This document shows positions 51,403 to 59,900 of a stretch of 64,000 nucleotides of DNA, piece after piece. The notes under the pieces are model-generated. The model saw nothing but the letters and a program-made list of their open reading frames with translations, did no database searches and had not been told where the DNA came from. This DNA comes from Phytohabitans aurantiacus (GTDB lineage: Bacteria > Actinomycetota > Actinomycetes > Mycobacteriales > Micromonosporaceae), in the NCBI RefSeq assembly GCF_027923225.1, contig NZ_BSDI01000035.1:1-64000 (forward strand), read 5' to 3'. Both the position numbers and the translations under genes were made by a program. How positions within the stretch are numbered: position 1 is the stretch's first letter; each line of letters opens with the position of its first letter.

Positions 51403-53320
51403 CGGCGTCTCGATTCACGAGTTCGAAGTAGCGCTCGAACTCTACCTCCGTGCGCAGCCGGCCGAGCTTCTGGAACTCGCGCTTCAGGGCCAGCGCGACG
51501 TGCCGCATCGTGATCGGTGAGCCGTCTTCGGCGGCGAGGAACGCCGCGCCCAGTGTGGCGTTGCGGATGATGCCACCCGAGATCTTGAACTGCCGGGCGA
51601 GGAACTCGATGTCGAGTTCGGCGACCGGCGCGCTGGCCGGGAACGAGCGGGACCAGATCGCGCGCCGCTGCTCCTCCTCGGGCAGCGTGAAGTCGATCGC
51701 CGTGGAGATGCGCCGCAGGAACGCCTGGTCGATGTTGCGCTGCAGGTTGGTGGCGAGCACCACGAGGCCGTCGTACGTCTCCAGCCGCTGCAACAGGTAC
51801 GCCACCTCAATGTTGGCGTACCGGTCGTGCGCGTCGCTCACCTCGGACCGCTTGCCGAACAGCGCGTCGGCCTCGTCGAAGAAGAGCACCAGGTCGCCGG
51901 CCGCGGCGGCGCCGAAGATGCGCTCCAGGTTCTTCTCGGTCTCGCCGATGTATTTACTGACGACCGCCGACAGGTCCACTTTGTACAGATCAAGGCCCAG
52001 CTCGCCGGCGACCACCTCGGCGGCCAGGGTCTTGCCGGTGCCGGACGGGCCGGCGAACAGCGCCACGGTGCCGGTCGACGGCACCGGCGGGAAGCGCCAC
52101 TGCCGGTACACCACGTCGCGGCGGCGGTGCCGGGCCGCCAGCTCGCGCAGCTGGCGCGCGTCGTCGGGCGGGACGATCAAGTCTTCCCAGGTGCGCCTCG
52201 GGCGGATCCGCACGGCCACCCCGTCGAGGTGACCGCCGGCCAGCCTGCGCACAGCCGGTGCGAGATCACCTTCTCCGGCGGCTGCCGCGGCGGCCACCAG
52301 GCGCAACTGCTCGCGGTCCAGCCGGTACCCGGGGTCCGGCTCGCGCCCGAGCGCCCGCCACCAGTCGTCGGCATCGGCTTCGCCGGTGGCCACCCGCACC
52401 TCGCGCCACGGCACCGGCGGTACCGACTCCAGCGGCAGCTCGGGCTGCGACGACAGCACCCACGCCAGGTGGTCGGCGCGCGCGATCGCGTCGCGCCCGG
52501 TCGCGTCGAGCGGCGCGGCCAGATCAAGAACCACCACGAGACCACCGAGCGTCGCCTCGCGCACCGTCGCCGCCCACTCCGCGCGATTTCCGGGTACCGG
52601 ACACAGCAGCCGCCCACGCTCTGGCCACCGGTCGTCGACGGCCCGCAGCCGGCTCTCCCGATCACCCCCGTTGACCAGCAACAGCCCGCGCTCCGGCGGC
52701 TCACCCTGCTCGGCCAACGCCCTGGCGGTGCCAGCCGGCAGGTCGGGGTCGGCCGACGCGTCTCCGGTCAGGTGCCAGGCGACCCGCGCCGGCAAGGTAC
52801 AGGTGCGGGTCGCCCACGGACCGGTGGTGCCGACGTCGACAAGCTCCGCGCGGCGCAGGCGGGAGTCCGGGGCCACCCCCTCGACGGCCCCGATCCGGTC
52901 GAGCGTGGCGAGGGTTACCTGCGGCAGCTGTACCGAATCCTGGACGTATGCCACCAGCCGCTGCCGGGCGGGCGCCAACTCGACGGCGGCGACGACCGCC
53001 AGTACCTCTGCCTCCGCGAACGCGAGAGCGGCGGACCGCGCCAGGACCGCGAACCGTGACCCACCCTCCAGAGATTCTTCAAGGTTCTTGCGCGCTCTGT
53101 CTACATCGGACCGCACCTGGTCGCGGACCGCCGCCACCCGCTCCACCGCCGGGCCGTCGAGGCCCGGCAGCGTGGCGAGGATGCGATCGAGATCCTCCTG
53201 CCCGACGAACAGGCCCGCGAAGTCGCGTGGCGGCCGGCCCTCGGCGAGCCGGCAGACCAGCGCCTCGCGCTGGAGCAGCACGTCCGCGAGGACGGTCCAG
53301 GGCTCCGGGACGCTCGCCAT
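51383..53320 (-). CDS. eCIS AAA+ ATPase (Afp15-like)
   Basis: 645 aa. An N-terminal winged-helix-like region of ~350 residues is followed by an AAA+ core: Walker A GPSGTGKT near 423-430, the pore-like YIGETEKNLERIF, Walker B LFFDEADALFGKRSE and sensor ATNLQRN. Afp15-type ATPases are required for particle assembly or recycling. It lies three bases after the LuxR-type regulator and overlaps the cap gene. Confidence 0.9.
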   Translation of the reverse strand: MASVPEPWTVLADVLLQREALVCRLAEGRPPRDFAGLFVGQEDLDRILATLPGLDGPAVERVAAVRDQVRSDVDRARKNLEESLEGGSRFAVLARSAALAFAEAEVLAVVAAVELAPARQRLVAYVQDSVQLPQVTLATLDRIGAVEGVAPDSRLRRAELVDVGTTGPWATRTCTLPARVAWHLTGDASADPDLPAGTARALAEQGEPPERGLLLVNGGDRESRLRAVDDRWPERGRLLCPVPGNRAEWAATVREATLGGLVVVLDLAAPLDATGRDAIARADHLAWVLSSQPELPLESVPPVPWREVRVATGEADADDWWRALGREPDPGYRLDREQLRLVAAAAAAGEGDLAPAVRRLAGGHLDGVAVRIRPRRTWEDLIVPPDDARQLRELAARHRRRDVVYRQWRFPPVPSTGTVALFAGPSGTGKTLAAEVVAGELGLDLYKVDLSAVVSKYIGETEKNLERIFGAAAAGDLVLFFDEADALFGKRSEVSDAHDRYANIEVAYLLQRLETYDGLVVLATNLQRNIDQAFLRRISTAIDFTLPEEEQRRAIWSRSFPASAPVAELDIEFLARQFKISGGIIRNATLGAAFLAAEDGSPITMRHVALALKREFQKLGRLRTEVEFERYFELVNRDADAAPAR

Positions 53321-53323
53321 GGG

Positions 53324-53944
53324 CTAGATGACACCCTCGCGCGTGGCGAGGGCGACCGCCTGCGCTCGGGTCCGGCAGTTCAACTTGGTGAGCAGGTCGT
53401 GGACGACGTTCTTGACGGTGCGCTCGGAGAAGCAGAGATCTTCCGCGATGCCGCGGGTGTCCATGCCGTCGGCGAGCAGCCGGAGGACGGAACGCTCCCG
53501 CGTGTTGAGCTCGGTCGGGCGGAGTTGGGAGTGCTGCCGTACATGCGCGAGCAGCTTGACGAGCATGTCTCCGGGGAGCGACACGTTGCCGGCGACAACC
53601 GCGCGCAGGCTGGTGACCAGCGTCTCCGGGGTCAGTGTGTCGTGCGGCAGCACCGAGCCGACGCCCGCGTCGACGATTTCGCGGACGTGCTGCTCGCTGA
53701 CCGTGCGGATCGTGGCGACCAGCCGGGTGGGCCGGCCGGCCGCGAGCCTTACCGCCCGGCGCAGCGCGCCAGGCTCGGACTCGAAGATCAGTACATCGAG
53801 CCCGGTCATCACCGGTGTGGGCGCCAACCCCATGCTCTCGCCACGCACCACGAACCCTGCCTGCTGGAGGCAGGCGGACATGCCGCGCCGCACGATCGCG
53901 TGACCGTCGTCGATCCACACCGAAGGTGCCGCCTGTGCCTGCAC
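53324..53944 (-). CDS. NarL/LuxR-type regulator with a degenerate receiver
   Basis: 206 aa from a GTG. The C-terminal LuxR helix-turn-helix is intact (LNTRERSVLRLLADGMDTRGIAEDLCFSERTVKNVVHDLLTKL). The N-terminal receiver has Asp12/Asp13, but the phosphoacceptor position in LDVLIFESEP is Glu55 instead of Asp. It therefore cannot be phosphorylated in the usual way and may be constitutively active. It is first gene of the regulator-ATPase-cap operon and is divergent from the cell-wall hydrolase gene, with a candidate TTGCCC operator between them. Confidence 0.82.
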   Translation of the reverse strand: MQAQAAPSVWIDDGHAIVRRGMSACLQQAGFVVRGESMGLAPTPVMTGLDVLIFESEPGALRRAVRLAAGRPTRLVATIRTVSEQHVREIVDAGVGSVLPHDTLTPETLVTSLRAVVAGNVSLPGDMLVKLLAHVRQHSQLRPTELNTRERSVLRLLADGMDTRGIAEDLCFSERTVKNVVHDLLTKLNCRTRAQAVALATREGVI

Positions 53945-54084
53945 TGGCCACCCCCGGTAGTTGATCGGTCCTCCCCGGTAACATCATGCGCCGACCAATT
54001 CATGACCGACAACGGCGTACCAGAGCGGATTCTGTCGCTTTCCTGTCGCAGCGGATTCGTTCTGGAAGGCAAAGCGGTTTGCTC

Positions 54085-54112
54085 TTGCCCAAAGAGTTGC
54101 CCAAAAGGGCAA
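54085..54112. promoter_or_regulatory. Triple TTGCCC/GGGCAA operator candidate
   Basis: TTGCCC-N6-TTGCCC-N4-GGGCAA: two direct copies, the second also forming a 6-bp-arm palindrome with the complement. It lies 31 bases before the hydrolase start, in the 199-bp divergent region shared with the LuxR-type regulator. The arrangement suits a dimeric DNA-binding protein. Confidence 0.45.
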
Positions 54113-54143
54113 CATGTTGAGCCGGCCAATTATCGTCGATCCC

Positions 54144-55577
54144 ATGCCTAGGTTCTCGGCGGAACAAATCTACAGTTTCGCGCGCCAGGCGGGCTTTTCG
54201 CCGGACGAGGCGGCCACCATGACCGCGATCGCGCTGGCCGAGTCCGACGGCAACAGCCGAGCGCACAATCCGGTCGGTGAAGACTCGCGCGGGCTGTGGC
54301 AGATCAACGCCCGGGCGCACCCCGGCCTGGCCCGCGACCTCGACCTCTTCGATCCCGCGCAGAACGCGAAGGCGGCGTTCGCGGTGTCGCGGCAGGGCGC
54401 CGACATCACGCCGTGGACCGTCACCCATGGCGGCATGAGCGCCCGCTACCTGCAGTTCAAACAGCAGGCGCAGGACGCGGCGATCTCGTTCGGCGACGGG
54501 CCGGGGCGGGGCGTCTGGACGGGTACCGCCGGCTACGACGGCCCCGAAGTGCCAGCCGGCCCTTCCGGTTCCTCTTCGCCCGGCCCCTCCAACGGATCTT
54601 CTTCCTCTTCCTCGGACGCGCTGGACCGCTTCCTCGAGGTCGCCCGCGCCCAGGCCGGCGACACGTACGTCTTCGGCGCCGAGACCAAGCTCGACGACAG
54701 CAACCCGGACACGTTCGACTGCTCCGAGCTGACCCAGTGGGCCGCCCACCAGGCCGGCGTCAAGATCCCCGACGGTGCGACCGCGCAGTACCTGCACCTC
54801 AAGGAGCGCGGCATGCTCATCCCCGTCGAGGAGGCCAGAAACACGCCCGGCGCCCTGCTCTTCTCCTTCGACCGCGAGCCCCGGCCCGGCGACGGCCGCA
54901 CACCCGGTGCGCACGTCGCGATCAGCCTCGGCGACGGCAAGACGATCGAGGCGCGGGGCAGCGCGTACGGCGTCGGCGAGTTCGAGGTCGGCAAGCGCTT
55001 CGAGTTCGCGGCGGTCATCCCCGGCATTTCGGACGGCACCGCGACACCGCTGGCACCCGCTTCCTCGCCGGTGCCCGCGTTCGCGCCGCTCACGGCGCCG
55101 GCACCGCCGGAGATGGGTGGCCCCGACACCGACCGCGACGGCCTCACCGACGCCATGGAGCAGCGGCGCGGCCTCAACCCACTCGCCGCCGACTCCGACG
55201 GCGACAACCTCGCCGACGGCTACGAGATCGCCACCAGCCGCACCGACCCCAGCAAGGCGGACACCGACGGCGACCGGCTCGACGACGCGTTCGAGCTGGC
55301 CAGAGGGCTCGACCCCACCTCGCCCGACAGCGACTCCGACGGTCACCTCGACGGCAGCCTCCCCGCGGACTGGCGCGACACCGACGCCGACGGGCTCGAC
55401 GACGCGCTGGAGATCGCGCTCGGCCTCGACCCGAACCAGGTCGACAGCGACGCCGACGGATACGTCGACGCGCTCGAACGCCAGGCCGGCGCGGACCCGC
55501 TCAGCAACGCGGTCACCCCGCTGCGCAGCGGCGACCCGTTCTCCCCGGTGTCACCGTCCGCCGATCCGCTGACGTGA
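54144..55577 (+). CDS. Bifunctional cell-wall hydrolase (transglycosylase-like plus NlpC/P60) with calcium-type repeats
   Basis: 477 aa from ATG 54144; an ATG at 54114 is an alternative. Residues ~1-125 resemble a lysozyme-like transglycosylase (MTAIALAESDGNSRAHNP, SRGLWQIN). Residues ~155-300 form an NlpC/P60 endopeptidase-like domain with Cys in DTFDCSELTQWAAH and His in GAHVAISLG. The C-terminal ~130 residues hold Asp-rich TSP3-like repeats (DTDRDGLTDAMEQRRGLNPL, DSDGDNLADGYE and so on) that should bind calcium. There is no signal peptide. Export by a non-Sec route, possibly the adjacent particle, or release on lysis would be needed for it to reach the wall. Confidence 0.82.
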   Translation: MPRFSAEQIYSFARQAGFSPDEAATMTAIALAESDGNSRAHNPVGEDSRGLWQINARAHPGLARDLDLFDPAQNAKAAFAVSRQGADITPWTVTHGGMSARYLQFKQQAQDAAISFGDGPGRGVWTGTAGYDGPEVPAGPSGSSSPGPSNGSSSSSSDALDRFLEVARAQAGDTYVFGAETKLDDSNPDTFDCSELTQWAAHQAGVKIPDGATAQYLHLKERGMLIPVEEARNTPGALLFSFDREPRPGDGRTPGAHVAISLGDGKTIEARGSAYGVGEFEVGKRFEFAAVIPGISDGTATPLAPASSPVPAFAPLTAPAPPEMGGPDTDRDGLTDAMEQRRGLNPLAADSDGDNLADGYEIATSRTDPSKADTDGDRLDDAFELARGLDPTSPDSDSDGHLDGSLPADWRDTDADGLDDALEIALGLDPNQVDSDADGYVDALERQAGADPLSNAVTPLRSGDPFSPVSPSADPLT

Positions 55578-55587
55578 GGGCGGGACC

Positions 55588-56640
55588 ATGGATGTGGAGA
55601 TCCGGATACCGCCGCAGCCGGTCGCGCTGACCCCCGGCGCCACCGGCACCGTCACCGTCGAACTGACCAGCCTCGCCGACCGCGACCTGCGGGTCCGGCT
55701 CTCGATCGCCGCGAGCCGGGCCGGTGCGTGGGCGCACGGCGAGCCGCCGACCGTGTGGTTACCGGCCGGGGGCACCGAGACCGTCGAGATCGCCGTCCAG
55801 CCACCCGCGACCGCCGCGCCCACGGCCGGGCTGCTCCCGTTCACCGTCCGGGCCGACGACTCCGACACCGGGACGCTGCTCGGCCGGGCCACCGGGCTGG
55901 TCAGCGTCGCCGCGCCGGCACGCCTCGCCGCCAGCCTGTTCCGCACCGACCCGGGGCCGCCGGCCCATTTCACGCTCACCGTGCGCAACCCCGGCGAGCG
56001 GCTCGCCGTCACCATCGCCGCCCAGGTGCACCCGCCCGGCGGCCGGGTGCGGATCAACCCCGACACCGTCGACCTGGCCAAGGGCGGCTCGGCCGCCGCA
56101 CACGTCGAGGTCCGCCCGCCCTCGCTGTTCATGGGCGGTTCCATCCCGTACGTGGTGAGCGTGTCCTGCAAGGCCGTTGGCGACCTGGAACCGCTGGTCA
56201 CCGTCGAGGAGAACGGCCAGTCGCCGCCGCGTATCGGCAAGGCGACCGCCTTCGTCGTGACCGCGCTGCTCGTGGCGATCGCCGCGGGCGCGCTCGCCTT
56301 CGGTGGCTGGGAGCGGATCGCCGACCGCACGTCGTCACCACCGCAATCGGCCGCCGACGCCCAGGGCTCGACCGAGGTGCGCGTGAGCACCCCGTACGCG
56401 ATGGTCGAGGTCTTCCAGCGCACCGGCACCGGCCCCACGGACGCCGACGCCGCACTCGGCCGCCTCACCGCGGCCGGCGTACCGGTGCGACTGGTCGACA
56501 GCACCCGCTCCCCCGACCTGGCCGACGGTCCCGGCGGCCTGCTCGTCCTGCTCCAGGACGGCTTCGCCAGCCCCGAAGACGCCCAGGCGTACTGCGACCG
56601 CAACCGCACCCTCGCCCCCCGCTGCCAGGTGGTCCGATGA
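55588..56640 (+). CDS. Ig-like membrane protein next to the eCIS block
   Basis: 350 aa. Two beta-sandwich (NEW3-like) domains occupy residues ~1-205 and a single membrane helix (AFVVTALLVAIAAGALAFGG) lies near 231-250. A C-terminal ~90-residue domain may be SPOR-like (AMVEVFQRTGTGPTDADAAL, then LVLLQDGFASPEDAQAYCDR). SPOR domains bind denuded peptidoglycan, which would fit the hydrolase 10 bp upstream; the match is tentative. The build parallels the 460-aa membrane protein at the other end of the eCIS operon. The stop overlaps a tiny ORF by four bases. Confidence 0.65.
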   Translation: MDVEIRIPPQPVALTPGATGTVTVELTSLADRDLRVRLSIAASRAGAWAHGEPPTVWLPAGGTETVEIAVQPPATAAPTAGLLPFTVRADDSDTGTLLGRATGLVSVAAPARLAASLFRTDPGPPAHFTLTVRNPGERLAVTIAAQVHPPGGRVRINPDTVDLAKGGSAAAHVEVRPPSLFMGGSIPYVVSVSCKAVGDLEPLVTVEENGQSPPRIGKATAFVVTALLVAIAAGALAFGGWERIADRTSSPPQSAADAQGSTEVRVSTPYAMVEVFQRTGTGPTDADAALGRLTAAGVPVRLVDSTRSPDLADGPGGLLVLLQDGFASPEDAQAYCDRNRTLAPRCQVVR

Positions 56641-56732
56641 GCTCGCGTTCGGCGGCGCCTGGATCGCGCGGCTCGCGGGCCAGGCGCCGCCCTCTGGCGC
56701 CGCCCGACCGAGCGAACGTGGAGGCACAGTGA
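56637..56732 (+). CDS. Coupled micro-ORF 1 (31 aa)
   Basis: It starts at an ATG inside the stop of the membrane protein gene (ATGA) and ends in a TGA that overlaps the next GTG. The C-terminal 18 residues (RARRRPLAPPDRANVEAQ) are the same as in the two following micro-ORFs. It corresponds to a shortened first copy of the 122-bp repeat. Translation is likely given coupling, but function is unknown and it may serve only to pass ribosomes on. Confidence 0.4.
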   Translation: MSSRSAAPGSRGSRARRRPLAPPDRANVEAQ

Positions 56733-56854
56733 GCGAGGGAGGTGGCGCGGCGGCGTCTGGATCGCGCGACGCGCCGACGAAGTCGCCGCGCGGCTCGCGG
56801 GCCAGGCGCCGCCCTCTAGCGCCGCCCGACCGAGCGAACGTGGAGGCACAGTGA
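56729..56854 (+). CDS. Coupled micro-ORF 2 (41 aa)
   Basis: GTG start with GGAGG five bases upstream; stop overlaps the next GTG by four bases. The product begins MSEGGGAAASGSRDAPTKS and ends with a basic, proline-rich tail. It is nearly identical to micro-ORF 3. Differences between copies are substitutions that keep the frame open. Confidence 0.4.
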   Translation: MSEGGGAAASGSRDAPTKSPRGSRARRRPLAPPDRANVEAQ

Positions 56855-56976
56855 GCGAGGGAGGTGGCGCGGCGGCGCCTGGATCGCGCGACGCGCCGAC
56901 GAAGTCGCTGCGCGGCACGCGGGCCAGGCGCCGCCCTCTGGCGCCGCCCGACCGAGCGAACGTGGAGGCACAGTGA
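56851..56976 (+). CDS. Coupled micro-ORF 3 (41 aa)
   Basis: GTG start with GGAGG five bases upstream. The stop overlaps the GTG of the Hsp70-PQQ gene, so ribosomes finishing this peptide can start the large protein directly. The sequence is nearly the same as micro-ORF 2. No homology is recognised. Confidence 0.4.
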   Translation: MSEGGGAAAPGSRDAPTKSLRGTRARRRPLAPPDRANVEAQ

Positions 56977-59900
56977 GCGGCTACGGACTCGGGGTCGACC
57001 TTGGCACGACGCACACGGCGGCGGCGGTGCTGGTCGGTGGCCGGGTCGAGCTGATCCGCCTCGGCAACCGGCGCCCCGAGATCCCCTCGCTCGTCTTCGT
57101 GACCGACAGCGCCGTGCTCGTCGGCGACGCCGCCGAACGCCGCGGCGCGGCCGAGCCCGAACGGCTCGCCCGCGAGTTCAAGCGCCGCCTCGGCGACCCC
57201 GTGCCGCTACTGGTCGGCGGCTCGCCGTACCCCGCTCACGCGCTCATGGCCAAACTCCTGCGCCGGGTGTACGACATCGCGCGGAGCCAGTACGACGAGC
57301 CGCCCTCGGCGATCACCGTCACCCACCCGGCGAACTGGGGCCCGTTCAAGCGTGAACTGCTCGACCAGGCGATCTGGCTCGCCGACATCGCCAACGTCCG
57401 CTTCCTGCCCGAGCCGGAAGCCGCGGCGATCCACTACGCGACCACCGAACGCGTCCGGCCCGGCGAGACCGTGGCGGTATACGACCTCGGCGGCGGCACC
57501 TTCGACGCCGCCGTCCTCCGCCGCACCGCGACCGGTTTCGAACTGCTCGGCAGGTCCGAGGGGATCGAGCAACTGGGCGGGATCGACTTCGACGAGGCGG
57601 TGTTCGCGCACGTACTGGCCACGATCGGCGACTCCGCTCAGACCCTCGACCCCGACGACGAACTGGTCACCACCGCTCTCGCCCGCCTCCGGCGCGACTG
57701 CACCGAGGCGAAGGAGTCGCTGAGCTTCGACACCGAGGTGATGATCCCGGTCGCGCTGCCGGGCCTGCACACCCGGGTACGCCTGAACCGCTCCGAGTTC
57801 GAGGCGATGATCGGGCCCGCGCTCGCCGAGACGGTCACCGCGACAGCGCGAGCCCTACGAGCGGCCGGCGTGTCCCCCAGCGACCTGCGCTCCGTCGTAC
57901 TGGCCGGCGGCTCATCCCGGATACCGCTGGTCAGCCAGCTCCTGGACGCAGAATTCGGCCGCCCCGTGACCCTCGACCCGCACCCCGAGCACAGCGTCGC
58001 GATGGGCGCGGCCGCGACCACGGGCCCGCTGGCGCTGGGCGCCGCCCCAGCCCGCCCCGCCTTCACCCCGTCGGCCAGCGCCGGTGGCGCGGGCGTCGCG
58101 GATGGCCCGGCTGGCGCGGGCGGCGGGGGTGGCGCGCCTGGCCGGGGTGGCGCGGCGGCGCCCCCACCCGTCCGGCCCGCAGCCACCGGACCCGCAGGTC
58201 GAGCAGCAGCCTCCCGCGCCACCCCCGCCTACGGTCCCGTCCCCCGCCCCGACGTCCCCGGACGCGCCACCGTCGCAGGCGGCACGGGCGGCGCTTTCGC
58301 AGGCGGCGCAGGCGCTGAGGGCGGCGCGGGCGGCGCTTTTGCGGGCGCTGAGGGCGGCGCGGGCGGCGCTTTTGCGGGCGCTGAGGGTGGCGCCTTTGCG
58401 GGCGGCGCGGCCGCTGCGCGCGGCGCGAGCGGCGCGGGCAGGGGCGGTGCGCCTGACCCGCCGGCCTCCGCGCCGGGCGCGGATCAGGCAGCGCCCTTCA
58501 GCTCCGACCCGGACAGCACCACCCAACTGCCGCCCGCCACCGACCCCGACAGCACCAGCCTCCTGCCCGCCGCGACCGACGCCGCGCCAGCCGACGCGAT
58601 GGCTACCAGCTCACCACCCGCCACGCCGCCATCCCAACCCAGCTCCGGCCGGACGCCACCGGCCGCCCACCCCGACTCCCGCGGCACCACACCCCCGCAA
58701 CCCGCTTCCGCACCGCCTGCCAGGCCCGCCTCCGCGGCCGACGCCTCCGCCTGGCCAGCCACCCCGCCACCCACCAGGCAGCCCTCCTCGCCAGCCGCAA
58801 GGCCGTCTTCCGCACCACCCGCCACGCCGGCTTCCGCACCACCCGCCACGCCGGCTTCCGCGCCACCAGCAGGGCCGTCATCCGCGGCCGGCGCCCCCGC
58901 GTGGCCGCCCGTGCCTCCGACCTGGCGCGGGGCGGCGACGCCGACCTCCGGCGCCCCGAGCGGCACCGGAACAGCACCCGCCCGCACGCCGTCGGGGCCG
59001 GGTTCCGGCGAGGGCAGGGGCGGCACGGGAACGCCGTCTGGAGGCGGGCGGCCCGGTGCCGCGCGGCCCGCTGACCAAAGGCCGGGCTCCGCCGGAGCCG
59101 AGCGGGAGGGTGCGGTCGCGGCGCCGCGAGGGGCGACCGCGTCGCCGGTACACGTCAACCGGGCGGTGGCGCCACCCCGGCCGCCCTCCGGACCAACGCC
59201 GGCCCTTCCGGGAACAGCCCGGCCCTCCACCACCCCCGACCGACCGCCGCCACTCGCAGCGTTGGGGCGCCGGTTGGCGGGCCTGCGCGGAAGGCGGTTG
59301 TGGCTGGTCGCCGGCCTCGTCGGGGTCATCCTGATCGCGATACCCGTCGCGGTACTGGCCTGGCCGCGAGACGAACCGCCGACCGACGACGCGACCGGCG
59401 GTACCACCACCAGCACCACCGCCCCGGCTCCCGCCGTACCAGGTAAGCCATCCCACCTGTGGTCGTACGACGTGGGGAGCCCCGCCAGCGGCCGCCCGGC
59501 CGTCGCCGGCGACACGGTGTACGTCGGCGATCAGGGCGGCAAGGTCCACGCGATCGACCGGGCGACCGGCCGTGACCGCTGGCGGTACGACGCGGGCTCG
59601 CCGGTCAACGCGTCGCCGCAGGTGCGCGACGGGGTCGTCTACATCGCCAGCCAGGACGGCATGCTCCACGCGATCGGCGCGACTGACGGTGCGCGACGCT
59701 GGCGGGTACCGGCCGGGTCCGGTTCCACGTCCTCCCCCGTGGTCACGGCTGACGCTGTCTATGTCGGCGGCGCCGACGGGCTGTACGCGTTCCGGCTGAG
59801 CGGTCAGCAGCGGTGGCGGTTCAGCGAGGGCGGGGCCGTCACCACCACTCCGGCCGTCTCGGGCGACACCGTCTTCGCATCCGGCGGCAACGGCCGGGCG

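Larger units (their letters stand above)
56651..56979 (+). repeat. 122-bp tandem repeat carrying a ribosome binding site and start codon
   Basis: One shortened and two full copies (56729-56850 and 56851-56972), differing at only a few bases. Each ends with CGAACGTGGAGGCACAGTGAGCG, that is GGAGG plus GTG, the initiation region of the Hsp70 gene. The period is not a multiple of three, yet every copy remains an open frame because the stop and the next start overlap (GTGA). Confidence 0.9.
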
